Shown: one piece after another, positions 39,257 through 46,462 of the stretch
Layout: each line of letters starts with the position of its first letter
How positions within the stretch are numbered: the stretch's first letter is position 1
Origin: a virus
Strand: one strand, 5' to 3'
DNA length: 46,462 bases
IMG/VR virus record: IMGVR_UViG_3300017989_000171
Location: 1-46,462 of that record
Program-made: the position numbers and the translations under genes
The notes under the pieces: generated by a model
Database searches by the model: none
The model's input: the letters and a program-made list of their open reading frames with translations, nothing else
What the model was told of the DNA's origin: nothing

Positions 39257-40201
39257 ATGCTAACATATCCTAGTGTTCCTTACGAAACTTTTTTAAAGTA
39301 TGCTATCTTTATTTATGGAGATAATAAAGAGGTTAACGATTTTTTAAGGGAAAGTTTCTTACCCCCGATTGAAGATGAGTTTATAGACGCTAGAAGAGAA
39401 GCTTTACTTAACACTACTAAAAAGAAAACAATTAGGGAATCTATAAAGGGTTCTTACATCCCCCCTAAAAACAGGACCACTTTTAATCACTTACTAAAGT
39501 GGCTAGTGGAAACTGGCCTTATCTTCCCATTTATTTATTTTCACCCCCAGGTTCTTCGTAGATATAAAGGGATTGAAGTTAAGGTTCTCAGGGAAGTTTT
39601 CTTACTAGCACTTCACCCTATGCTCAGGAGAGTCCACAACTGTGCTGTCTTCTTGAGGGAGAGCAGGGAGTTCCAGAATTGGTTCCCAATGAGGTGTTCT
39701 AGTCCAGCCTTCGAGTGGTATAGGTATATCTTTTTTAATCCTGAAATGGTAGAGACTGAGGGTGATTGGATCTACTACTTTAGAAAACTAGATAAGTCTG
39801 AAGCTAAACTGTATGATGCAGCTAAAAGGAATAATATAAAGTTTTGTATCTGGCTCCTTGGAGGGATACCTCAGATTAGTTTGGAAGAGCTCCAGGAAAA
39901 CTTACAGTCTATCAGTTACTGGGGAACCCTGGAGAAAATGAGAACAGATTTTGTAGGTGGTGAGCCTGAAGATCGTGGTGATCCTGAAGCTAAGCGGTGG
40001 GCTAGAATCGGTATAGATACAATGAAAGCTTCTACTCCTAAAGCCTTACCCCCTCCTCATTTAGAGGATGAAGAATCATTTGAACAGGTTATTGACGCTG
40101 AAGAAATAAAGGATAGTGACATTCAGCAAGAAATACCGGTGTTCGAAGGTCCTCTAGAAGGAAGAAAGAAGAAAAACCAGGAGGAAGGGATACACCATTA
40201 A
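39257..40201 (+). CDS. Uncharacterised packaging-region protein (possible small terminase)
   Basis: 314 residues, ending 12 bases before the large terminase. No ribosome binding site is seen; the ATG is in TTTTTATGCTAAC. The first 230 residues are aromatic-rich and helical (YETFLKAIFIYGDNK-like start; FNHLLKWLVETGLIFPFIYF; FEWYRYIFFNPEMV), the last 80 acidic and Pro-rich (PPPHLEDEESFEQVIDAEE). Position directly upstream of terminase is where small terminases usually lie, but the protein is larger than most and shows no clear helix-turn-helix, so the role is uncertain. Confidence 0.4.
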   Translation: MLTYPSVPYETFLKYAIFIYGDNKEVNDFLRESFLPPIEDEFIDARREALLNTTKKKTIRESIKGSYIPPKNRTTFNHLLKWLVETGLIFPFIYFHPQVLRRYKGIEVKVLREVFLLALHPMLRRVHNCAVFLRESREFQNWFPMRCSSPAFEWYRYIFFNPEMVETEGDWIYYFRKLDKSEAKLYDAAKRNNIKFCIWLLGGIPQISLEELQENLQSISYWGTLEKMRTDFVGGEPEDRGDPEAKRWARIGIDTMKASTPKALPPPHLEDEESFEQVIDAEEIKDSDIQQEIPVFEGPLEGRKKKNQEEGIHH

Positions 40202-40213
40202 CACCTCCTTTTC

Positions 40214-42247
40214 ATGATTTCCAGAAGTCAGTTTGCTGAGAAGTTTCTTAAGCTGAGAGGAAAGCCATTCTCTCTAAAAGGATACGAATATTTACTTCCA
40301 GTCTATGAAGATAGAGTTAAGGGAAGAAGAATATTACTGAAGACAGCTCGGCAGATAGCAAAATGCTGCTCAGAAGATACCGAAGTAACGTTATCAAACG
40401 GAAACGTAGTTAAAATAAAAGATTTAAAGGCTGGTGATGGAGTTTGTTGCCTTAATAATTCTACACTAAAAGCAGAGGCGGGTAAGGTTTTAGAAATACA
40501 TGAAAATGGTGTTCAAGAATGTTACAAAATCAAAACAAAATATTTAAGGAATGAATTAATTTGTACATTGAATCACCCACTAAAAACATTATATGGTTAT
40601 AGGCTTTTAGCTCAGCTGAAACCAGGAGACTTTGTGGGAATTTCTAGGCGTTCACCCCACTCAAAGGGGTTAAAACTAACACTAGAATATAATTTAACAA
40701 AAAAGAAATTTAAGAATTATGTAGATTTTTTTAATGATTCATTTCTGACTAGTTTGCTCAATAGCGATATTCTGTGGGATCAGATAGAATCAATAGAACC
40801 AGTAGGTGAAAAGCAAACTTATAATCTAGAAACCTCCCACAAAAACTTTGTAGCTAATGGGGTTATTACACACAATTCACAGACTATCTGTAATGTTAGT
40901 CAAATTGACTGCTTTCAGATATCTAATTTCGATAATCTATATATTACTTTCACACAGAAACAGATGCTAGCCTTTGCTAGGCAGAAGATAGACCCACTTC
41001 TAGCGGAGAGTCGAAAAATTAGGGATTATTTCTTAGCTGGTCCTTATATTCGTGATAGCATCACAGATAAACGATACAGTAATAACTCCACTACATTCCT
41101 GCGTCACTGCTATTTAACGGCTGACTCTGTTCGTGGAATTAGTGCTGATCGTATTTGTGTAGACGAGTGCCAGCTTATACTTACTGATAACATTCCAATC
41201 ATTGAGGAGTGTGTTTCCCATTCTAACTATAAGTGGATGTTGTATGCTGGAACTCCAACCTCGGAAGATTCCAGCTTAGAGGATTTATGGGATAATTCTA
41301 CTCAGAATGAATGGTTGCTTAAATGTCCTCACTGCGGGAATTTCAACTATCAAGATATAGATATTATTAAAGAAGAGGGTTTGCAGTGCAGAAAATGCAA
41401 ACGGATCATGGATAGAGACCAGCTCACAGGCCAATACTTTTGCTTTCAGCCTGATGCCCCGATTGTCAGCTATAGGTTCACTCAGCTTACAGTGCCCTGG
41501 ATGACTCATGCTGAGATAATGTACAAGATTAAGAATTATTCAACTCAGAAGTTCTATAACGAAGTTTTAGCTTTACCTTTTAATGTTTCTGAGAAGGCTT
41601 TAAGCAAAGACGACATTTTGAAGAATATGACTAGTCACCCCAACACAGTTGAATTTGCTAAGAAATTTGCTCAGCTTCCATTGGTAGCGGGGATAGACTG
41701 GGGAGGGGGATCCGATAGTTACACTGTACTTTCAGTCGGCTATCACCAACATGGAGTAACTAAGATTATCTATTCTAAGAAGTTTATAGGTGCGGAAGCT
41801 GACCCAGTTTCACAAATAGATATCTTAGCTGACATTTGTGTGGAGCTTAAGGTTAGACTAGTTTTAGCTGACTTTGGTATGGGACTGACGAGTAATCCTC
41901 TCCTAGCTCAGAAACTAGCTAAATATGGAATAGGATTATATCCTATTATGTACACCGCCCAGAAAGAAACGTTAAGCTGGCAACCTATAGCAGTTAGATA
42001 CCAAGCTAACAAGACGGTTAGCTTAGGCAGGTTGTTCTCTGATATGAAACAAGGTGGCAAGATAGAGTTCCCTAAGTATGAACCTGAGCTGTATAAAGAC
42101 TTTCTCAATGTTAGGACTCAAAAACGATTGCTCAGCGGTTCTTCAGTGATATTCTACGACCACAGAAGAGACGAGCCAGATGACTTAGTGCAGTCTGTAA
42201 ACTATGTTCATCTGGGTGCCCCCTTGATCCACCCTTATTTTCAATAA
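40214..42247 (+). CDS. Terminase large subunit, interrupted by a mini-intein
   Basis: 677-residue precursor; removing intein residues 51-221 would leave 506. The host protein is the ATP-driven packaging motor and nuclease. After splicing the P-loop becomes TARQIAKSQT; Walker B is ICVDECQ; a zinc ribbon CPHCGNFNY...CRKCKRIM follows; the RNase H-type nuclease has GIDWGGGSDS, VLADFGMG and DEPDDLVQS. Packaging cannot occur until the intein leaves, because it splits the ATP-binding loop. No ribosome binding site is evident; a GGAGG upstream could pair with CCTCC just before the ATG. A hairpin overlaps the stop. Confidence 0.88.
   Translation: MISRSQFAEKFLKLRGKPFSLKGYEYLLPVYEDRVKGRRILLKTARQIAKCCSEDTEVTLSNGNVVKIKDLKAGDGVCCLNNSTLKAEAGKVLEIHENGVQECYKIKTKYLRNELICTLNHPLKTLYGYRLLAQLKPGDFVGISRRSPHSKGLKLTLEYNLTKKKFKNYVDFFNDSFLTSLLNSDILWDQIESIEPVGEKQTYNLETSHKNFVANGVITHNSQTICNVSQIDCFQISNFDNLYITFTQKQMLAFARQKIDPLLAESRKIRDYFLAGPYIRDSITDKRYSNNSTTFLRHCYLTADSVRGISADRICVDECQLILTDNIPIIEECVSHSNYKWMLYAGTPTSEDSSLEDLWDNSTQNEWLLKCPHCGNFNYQDIDIIKEEGLQCRKCKRIMDRDQLTGQYFCFQPDAPIVSYRFTQLTVPWMTHAEIMYKIKNYSTQKFYNEVLALPFNVSEKALSKDDILKNMTSHPNTVEFAKKFAQLPLVAGIDWGGGSDSYTVLSVGYHQHGVTKIIYSKKFIGAEADPVSQIDILADICVELKVRLVLADFGMGLTSNPLLAQKLAKYGIGLYPIMYTAQKETLSWQPIAVRYQANKTVSLGRLFSDMKQGGKIEFPKYEPELYKDFLNVRTQKRLLSGSSVIFYDHRRDEPDDLVQSVNYVHLGAPLIHPYFQ
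40364..40876 (+). other. Mini-intein in the terminase P-loop
   Basis: 171 residues. Starts CCSEDTEV (block A, C1 with DT at +5/+6), block B CTLNHPLKT with the TxxH pattern, block F YNLETSHKNFVANGV and block G ITHN followed by Ser, giving the canonical C1...HN/S splice junctions. The middle (SPHSKGLKLTLEYN and on) is too short for a homing endonuclease, so it is a degenerated mini-intein. It lies between Lys and Ser of the Walker A loop, a frequent intein site because it is highly conserved. Confidence 0.88.
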
Positions 42248-42250
42248 GGG
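42232..42250 (+). terminator. Hairpin at the terminase stop
   Basis: CCCTTATT-TTC-AATAAGGG, a perfect 8-bp stem around a 3-base loop spanning the TAA stop. It lacks an immediate T run (CACTTGTCTTTT follows), so it may be a weak terminator or an mRNA 3'-end stabiliser. Confidence 0.4.
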
Positions 42251-42324
42251 CACTTGTCTTTTATATCTAATTCTATTAAACTTTCATCGTATACATAGTA
42301 TCTTCATATGATAAGGAGTTTGTA

Positions 42325-43194
42325 ATGGACCAGTTGTTAGACGGAGAGCTTAAAACATTCGGACCAGAACAGTTTGAAATTTGGGGTGTGCAAGCTACCG
42401 ATGAGTTTCTCAAGAACGGGGTACCTCTAAAGGATACAATCAAGAAGATGGCTACTGAGAATTCACTTAACCCTAAGCAAATTGCTAGAATTGCTGAGGT
42501 AGCTAACAATGCAACCTTCCTCGCTTTATATAAGACATCACAGGACAAGACCGCAGAATTTCCGCTGGCTGACACTAGAGAGATTGTTACCGAGCTTAAT
42601 CTTAAAGCATCTACAGATAACCCAGACAGACCAGCAGAATTCCTCCAGCCTTTACCTTCGATGACAAAGAAATCCTCAAAAGTTTCCAAGGTATTTAATG
42701 ATTTCTTAACCATGGGTGACGTCACAAAGGAAGCCGCCGCCCCGGATGAAAGGGAAAAGGTAAGTGGTGAGATCGACCGATTGCGTCAGGAGATTGAGAA
42801 CTCCAGGGACGCATATACAACTTCTATCTTCAAGCTAACCACTCTTAGGAAGGAAGCTAAGAATATGATGCAGAATCTTATTCTGAATGAACAGGCTTCT
42901 GCACCCGACTTAGTAGATGTGATGGATGAAACTATCCCTGAGCAGAAAGCTACAGGCATGCTGCTGCTTCAGGAAGTTGTAGACCGTCTTAAGAAGTCAG
43001 CTGCAGCTACGTCAGAAAACTTATTCAATCGCCACCCTGGAGTAACTGTAGTTAATGGTTCCCACCCTCTATTTGGGATAATTCAAACTATTGATCTAGA
43101 AGAGAACAAAGGCAGTAAAGCTTTAGTTGTAGGTGAGATGGCAGAAGAAAAGATTAGAGAGCTTAAGAAATCTCTAGTTAAATCTAACTTATAA
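42325..43194 (+). CDS. Uncharacterised, likely virion or scaffold protein
   Basis: 289 residues, strong TAAGGAG before the ATG and a 77-base gap upstream that probably holds a promoter. Helical throughout: an N-terminal EQFEIWGVQATDEFLKNGVP module, a central Lys-rich linker with VTKEAAAPDEREK, and a coiled-coil-like stretch (SGEIDRLRQEIENSRD; FKLTTLRKEAKNMMQ). No catalytic motif. Location before the protease suggests head assembly. Confidence 0.4.
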   Translation: MDQLLDGELKTFGPEQFEIWGVQATDEFLKNGVPLKDTIKKMATENSLNPKQIARIAEVANNATFLALYKTSQDKTAEFPLADTREIVTELNLKASTDNPDRPAEFLQPLPSMTKKSSKVSKVFNDFLTMGDVTKEAAAPDEREKVSGEIDRLRQEIENSRDAYTTSIFKLTTLRKEAKNMMQNLILNEQASAPDLVDVMDETIPEQKATGMLLLQEVVDRLKKSAAATSENLFNRHPGVTVVNGSHPLFGIIQTIDLEENKGSKALVVGEMAEEKIRELKKSLVKSNL

Positions 43195-43208
43195 AAGGAG
43201 AATAAGCA

Positions 43209-43601
43209 ATGGATAAGTTGGCTAGAATGAACCTGCTAGGTATTGGCGAAGATGATTATAGTGATAGAATCTATAAGTCTGCAGCTAATAAGCTAGCTAA
43301 ATTTGATGTTGAAAAGGTAGAAGATTACAGTGATTTGATAATCCCGACAAAACTGGAACCGGAAGCAAAGCAGCTAATCAAAAGAGAAATAGCAAAAAAG
43401 TACATTTTGAGACATCCGTGGGTAACAGGGATTCCCACATTAGGTCTTGCCCCCGTGATCCAGAAAGGTGTTTCTTCACAACGTATTGTTAAAGCATTAG
43501 CTAAGAGTCATCCAGAATTAATGGATGCGGTTGAAAGGGCCAAAGACAGGCAAACTCTAACGAATGCGGCTCTGGGTGCCGGGGTTCTTGCTGGTAGATA
43601 A
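43209..43601 (+). CDS. Uncharacterised small protein, virion-like
   Basis: 130 residues, AAAGGAG upstream. N-terminal DRIYKSAANKLAKFD repeats the motif seen in the 39020 gene. A moderately hydrophobic WVTGIPTLGLAPVIQKG and a C-terminal Ala/Gly-rich segment (NAALGAGVLAGR) could associate with membrane. Function unknown. Confidence 0.4.
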   Translation: MDKLARMNLLGIGEDDYSDRIYKSAANKLAKFDVEKVEDYSDLIIPTKLEPEAKQLIKREIAKKYILRHPWVTGIPTLGLAPVIQKGVSSQRIVKALAKSHPELMDAVERAKDRQTLTNAALGAGVLAGR

Positions 43602-43610
43602 ATCGAAATA

Positions 43611-43847
43611 ATGAACGAGGTAAGAGATACTCTAAATAAAGTTAGCTCAATGGGTGATGTAGCTTGGGGAGCTACTGAGAAAGCATGGAAAGGTACTAAG
43701 CTTCTAAGTAAAGGCTTGTGGAAAACTGGCCCACTTAACTTAATTTTTTTTGGTCCAGAAGCCTTTGCTAAAGCTAGTAAATCATGGAAAGCTTTTGGAC
43801 CTTCAGCTAGTAAGACTACTAAGCTAATTAAACCTAAAGGATGGTAA
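43611..43847 (+). CDS. Small Lys/Trp-rich protein
   Basis: 78 residues. Trp-spaced amphipathic segments (DVAWGATEKAWKGTKLLSKG; KASKSWKAFGPSASK) with one short hydrophobic stretch (PLNLIFFGPEAF). No clear ribosome binding site. Part of a run of small genes before the protease; function unknown. Confidence 0.4.
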   Translation: MNEVRDTLNKVSSMGDVAWGATEKAWKGTKLLSKGLWKTGPLNLIFFGPEAFAKASKSWKAFGPSASKTTKLIKPKGW

Positions 43848-43852
43848 CAAAA

Positions 43853-44311
43853 ATGCCAACAACCTTGACTGATGCCCAGTTAAATAAACTAATCTCACAG
43901 GGATCAAAATTCAGAAGATCGAATTTAGGTATTGCTATAGGTACTTTACTGGCATTGCCTACAGTTTACACTCTAGGAAAAGAGGTACACAAATCTATTA
44001 CTATGCCTAGAAAAATAGAAAGATCCAGAGATAACATGATGTCATTTTACCCTCAGCTAAAGGAATACAGTAAGAAAGACGTTGACAAGTATTTCAATAG
44101 TTTAGCTGAGATTGCTCCTATGACAGCTACTAGCCCAGCTTTAGCTGGGGCTTTTGTCCAGAAGTCGCTGGAGGCAGGTGGGGTGGATACTAGGATGATG
44201 GCAGATGTTCTAGATGTGGAAAAAAGACGTGGAGAAACTACAGCCCCTAATGTGCAGAAAGCTTTTGGAGAATCAGTAGCAAAAACTGTAGCTGGTAGTG
44301 TTATTGGCTAA
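43853..44311 (+). CDS. Small protein with one membrane segment
   Basis: 152 residues from the ATG at 43853 (AAAGGATGG upstream); the frame extends 12 bases further. A hydrophobic stretch near residues 25-45 (NLGIAIGTLLALPTVYTLG) followed by basic residues (KEVHKSITMPRK) predicts a membrane anchor. The rest is helical with Ala-rich parts (SPALAGAFVQKSLEAGG). The C-terminus AKTVAGSVIG is also hydrophobic. Possibly an injected membrane-associated virion protein. Confidence 0.45.
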   Translation: MPTTLTDAQLNKLISQGSKFRRSNLGIAIGTLLALPTVYTLGKEVHKSITMPRKIERSRDNMMSFYPQLKEYSKKDVDKYFNSLAEIAPMTATSPALAGAFVQKSLEAGGVDTRMMADVLDVEKRRGETTAPNVQKAFGESVAKTVAGSVIG

Positions 44312-44332
44312 TCAGCTAAGTAAGCCTTCATT

Positions 44333-45892
44333 ATGGATGGAATTAGAAAAACAATCTACTATGATATAGTAGATAACTATGGAATTCACCTAGAAATAGT
44401 TAAACCTAGAGAAGGCATAGTCAAAATGGCTTCTGATATTTCAGACGAGTGTCTGAAACATATTAGCAAGCTGGAGAAAGCGGATACTGATATCACTTAT
44501 GCCTTGACTAATGCTGTAGGAAGTGGTGAATACTGGGGATCAAACAAGAACGCCGACTACCTTATAGAAGGGGACTTAGCCGGTGGATCCCTAGACTTCG
44601 GCTACCAGACATTTCTAAAAGCTCATGTTTTTAGGGATCATCTAAACAAAGACCCGAAGTATAAAGTTGGGGATGTTCTCAAAGCATTCTGGAATCCTAG
44701 GATGCATAGAGTTGAGCTGCTAATCGGAATCTACAAACATAGAGCTCCAGAGATAGTGCAAAGACTAAATAACATGGAGACATCCAAGGAGCTGGTTGGT
44801 GTTAGTTTCGGACTCACAACTCCTTATGAGCAATGTTCCTATTGCGGTAATGTTAACACCACTAGGTCAACTAGATGCTATCATTTAAAATATGAGTTAA
44901 ACAAAGTTTACTCAGACGGAAGCAAAGTACAAGCACTAACTTTCAAACCCCTTTTCTATGACATCAGCTTCGTGTGGAACAGGGCTAACAGTGAAGCTCT
45001 GGTTCTAGTTAAATTAGCTAGTGTCGAGCAGAAAGAAGCTATTGTAGAAAAAGAAGTTGTATCACAAAACCCGTCTGTATTAGCTATCTATAAAGATCTA
45101 GCTAGAAAGGTTGTGGGCAAGATCGTTCAGATTGAACCTGATCTTAGCCCTGATGAAATAACAGTTTTAGCTAAGAAGCCGTTGAAAAAAGTGATGGGCT
45201 CGCTGACGGCTATGGGTATTATTCTAAAGCCAGATGAGTTTAAAGCTTTAGTTTCCAAGAAGAAAAATGAGGCTAGTGACATAGCTAAATTCTCTATGGA
45301 AGATCTGGATAATGACATTTTTGATTTAATGCTGCCTCGCTTGCACGACCGTTCTTACTACAGACCGTTTGTGCTTAGCAGAGCAATCGAAAACCAGGAT
45401 AAACTAAAGAAAACTGCATCTGTAGATCTTAATCAGGCAACCCCAGAATTATATAAAATTTATAGAGGACGAATAATCAAAGAGGCGAAATCTAAGAAAA
45501 CATTTCCTTTATTAGCATTACTAATTGCTTTAGGAATAGGTGCGTATTACGGTAGGAAAACACTCAAGGAAGTTCCAGAACTAGGTAAATTCCCTCACTT
45601 TTTGGAGGCTGGTTCCATCAATCCTATCAGCACTGCTGACATCCACAACAAAGCAATGGCAGGCATTGTAGTTCCATCAATACCAGTCAAGTTTAACGAA
45701 AGATACAAAGACTTGGTTGCTGGTGTTCCAGCTGCTTATGTACTATCTGCATACAAAGGTCTTGACTTTTCTGACAAAGACGTACAAAATTTAGCTAAGA
45801 ATAGCATGGTTTCTTCTGTATATGAAACAGAGGAGGCCGCAAAAACAGACGTGAGAATTATAGAGTCAATCTATAAGGAGGACACTAAATGA
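44333..45892 (+). CDS. Probable prohead protease with C-terminal extension
   Basis: 519 residues. Residues 60-185 carry the herpesvirus/phage prohead protease pattern: NKNADYLIEGDL, YQTFLKAHVFRDHLNKDPKY with the candidate catalytic His, VGDVLKAFWNPRMHRVELLI, and LVGVSFG with the candidate Ser. A two-cysteine turn and a further Cys (CSYCGN...CYHL) form an inserted zinc site. Residues of about 240-390 are Lys-rich and helical, and residues 395-412 (TFPLLALLIALGIGAYYG) are a membrane span, unusual for a protease. The enzyme would cleave scaffold and capsid precursors during head maturation. A fused scaffold or virion domain explains the long C-terminus. Confidence 0.65.
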   Translation: MDGIRKTIYYDIVDNYGIHLEIVKPREGIVKMASDISDECLKHISKLEKADTDITYALTNAVGSGEYWGSNKNADYLIEGDLAGGSLDFGYQTFLKAHVFRDHLNKDPKYKVGDVLKAFWNPRMHRVELLIGIYKHRAPEIVQRLNNMETSKELVGVSFGLTTPYEQCSYCGNVNTTRSTRCYHLKYELNKVYSDGSKVQALTFKPLFYDISFVWNRANSEALVLVKLASVEQKEAIVEKEVVSQNPSVLAIYKDLARKVVGKIVQIEPDLSPDEITVLAKKPLKKVMGSLTAMGIILKPDEFKALVSKKKNEASDIAKFSMEDLDNDIFDLMLPRLHDRSYYRPFVLSRAIENQDKLKKTASVDLNQATPELYKIYRGRIIKEAKSKKTFPLLALLIALGIGAYYGRKTLKEVPELGKFPHFLEAGSINPISTADIHNKAMAGIVVPSIPVKFNERYKDLVAGVPAAYVLSAYKGLDFSDKDVQNLAKNSMVSSVYETEEAAKTDVRIIESIYKEDTK

Positions 45893-46462
45893 AATTTGAA
45901 GAGCTATTTGCAAAACTAGAAGAAGAGGATGTTCCTACTCCTTCTGACGACGACCTTAACAAGATGGCTCACCAGCTTCTGACTGAAAGCGTAGCTGATA
46001 AAGATGCGCCTGATAATTCAGGTATGGTGAAAAAGATTGCTTCAGCAGTCCTGGAAGAGCTAAAAAGAGCGGGTGTCGTGAAAAGCGCTACGGATATTAA
46101 TGCAGGAATTCCTTCCAATGAAAATTCCCCTAATCCGCACCTTGAGAACCCGGTTGACGCACCCCCAGCGGTGGCACAGCCAACTAAGGCCCCTCAAACT
46201 GGTCTAGCTGATGCTATGCAGGATCCTACGCCAGCTAACGTGGCAGCTTCTTCAGCTGACCCTGCTCGGGCTGCAGCTACTTCTGCGGAAGTAACTATTG
46301 AAGACCCTGAAGAGGCCGAGCTGATTCAAAAGGAACTGGAAGTCGTAACTGATACGGCCTCCAGGCTGTTGCAGGATGGAATCACAGAAGATCCCGTGGC
46401 CGCTTTGGCCGCTGCTTCTCTAGCAGCAGTTGAGGATTCTTTGGACACGGACGAAAGTGAAG
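45889..46462 (+). CDS. Acidic Ala/Pro-rich protein, 3'-truncated (possible scaffold)
   Basis: Starts at an ATG overlapping the previous stop (ATGA) with AAGGAGG upstream and runs off the right edge with no stop (191 codons visible). N-terminus MKFEELFAKLEEEDVPTP, a helical SGMVKKIASAVLEELKRAG, then Pro/Ala/Asn-rich low complexity (PVDAPPAVAQPTKAPQTG) and acidic Ala-rich helices (DPVAALAAASLAAVEDS). Base composition is visibly more GC-rich than in neighbouring genes. Directly after the protease candidate, an acidic helical protein is where a scaffolding protein is expected. Confidence 0.5.
   Translation, partial: MKFEELFAKLEEEDVPTPSDDDLNKMAHQLLTESVADKDAPDNSGMVKKIASAVLEELKRAGVVKSATDINAGIPSNENSPNPHLENPVDAPPAVAQPTKAPQTGLADAMQDPTPANVAASSADPARAAATSAEVTIEDPEEAELIQKELEVVTDTASRLLQDGITEDPVAALAAASLAAVEDSLDTDESE

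Noticed and set aside
40514-40876. Homing endonuclease inside the intein
   Set aside because: The intein is only 171 residues and the linker between splicing halves has no LAGLIDADG or HNH motif.
1-46462. tRNA genes or an integrase/attachment site
   Set aside because: No cloverleaf-like segments with TTC-type T-loops and no tyrosine or serine recombinase frames were found by reading; an automated tRNA scan was not possible.

Overview
The window looks like part of a tailed-phage genome (Caudoviricetes), either virion DNA or a provirus. It carries a portal, a large terminase, a likely prohead protease, a baseplate spike and tail fibres, together with a full set of virus-encoded replication and recombination enzymes and its own multisubunit-type RNA polymerase. 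Nothing in it looks like a bacterial housekeeping operon. The DNA is AT-rich, genes are tightly packed and often overlap by a few bases, and strong AGGAG-type ribosome binding sites with frequent GTG or TTG starts suggest a low-GC, Firmicutes-like host. The host is an inference. I saw no tRNA, integrase, CRISPR array or insertion sequence.

Layout. 1-6029 (+): adsorption apparatus, with a truncated beta-propeller/LamG-like fibre, four further fibre proteins (three of them tandem beta-helix paralogues) and a long repeat-containing fibre. 6073-9926 (+): two unrecognised proteins, the portal and a small protein. 9972-17712 (+): replication and recombination, namely a SprT-like protease, DNA methyltransferase, DnaB-type helicase, HAD phosphatase, DnaG-type primase, zinc-ribbon protein, probable ssDNA-binding protein, RecA-like recombinase, PD-(D/E)XK nuclease and DHH phosphoesterase. 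17752-22867 (-): a LigD-like ligase with a 3'-phosphoesterase domain, a small Cys-rich protein, a uracil-DNA glycosylase/DNA polymerase A fusion, a membrane-anchored coiled coil and a DEDD exonuclease. A short, very GC-rich transcription unit sits at 19208-19355 on the other strand. 23072-24890: thioredoxin (+), Cas4-like nuclease (-) and two small plus-strand genes.

24817-29648 (-) is the most unusual part. It appears to be a single operon: reverse transcriptase, an unknown 187-aa protein, an E2-like protein, a JAB/JAMM metalloprotease, a ThiF/E1-like protein, a 34-aa hydrophobic peptide, and a 65-aa protein that resembles the ubiquitin-like protein of PRTRC (ParB-related, ThiF-related cassette) systems and ends in Lys-Gly. 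If the E2 and Ubl assignments hold, this is a complete ubiquitin-like conjugation and deconjugation module (Ubl, E1, E2, deconjugase) joined to a reverse transcriptase and carried by a phage. I do not know of a described system with this composition.

29656-35682 (+) encodes one roughly 2000-residue polypeptide in which RNA polymerase beta and beta-prime are fused. It retains the metal-binding NADFDGD motif and the two active-centre lysines of beta but lacks the N-terminal beta-prime zinc finger. 35689-46462 holds a small minus-strand gene, then on the plus strand the baseplate spike, a large unrecognised protein, packaging genes (the large terminase is interrupted in its P-loop by a 171-residue mini-intein), several small virion-like proteins, the prohead protease candidate, and a truncated acidic Ala/Pro-rich protein at the right edge.

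Regulation. The 9-base element TGGTATAA(G/A), an extended -10-like sequence, lies just upstream of six transcription units on both strands, including the reverse transcriptase/Ubl operon. Intrinsic terminators separate convergent blocks. One perfect terminator-like hairpin lies inside the 5' part of the helicase gene.
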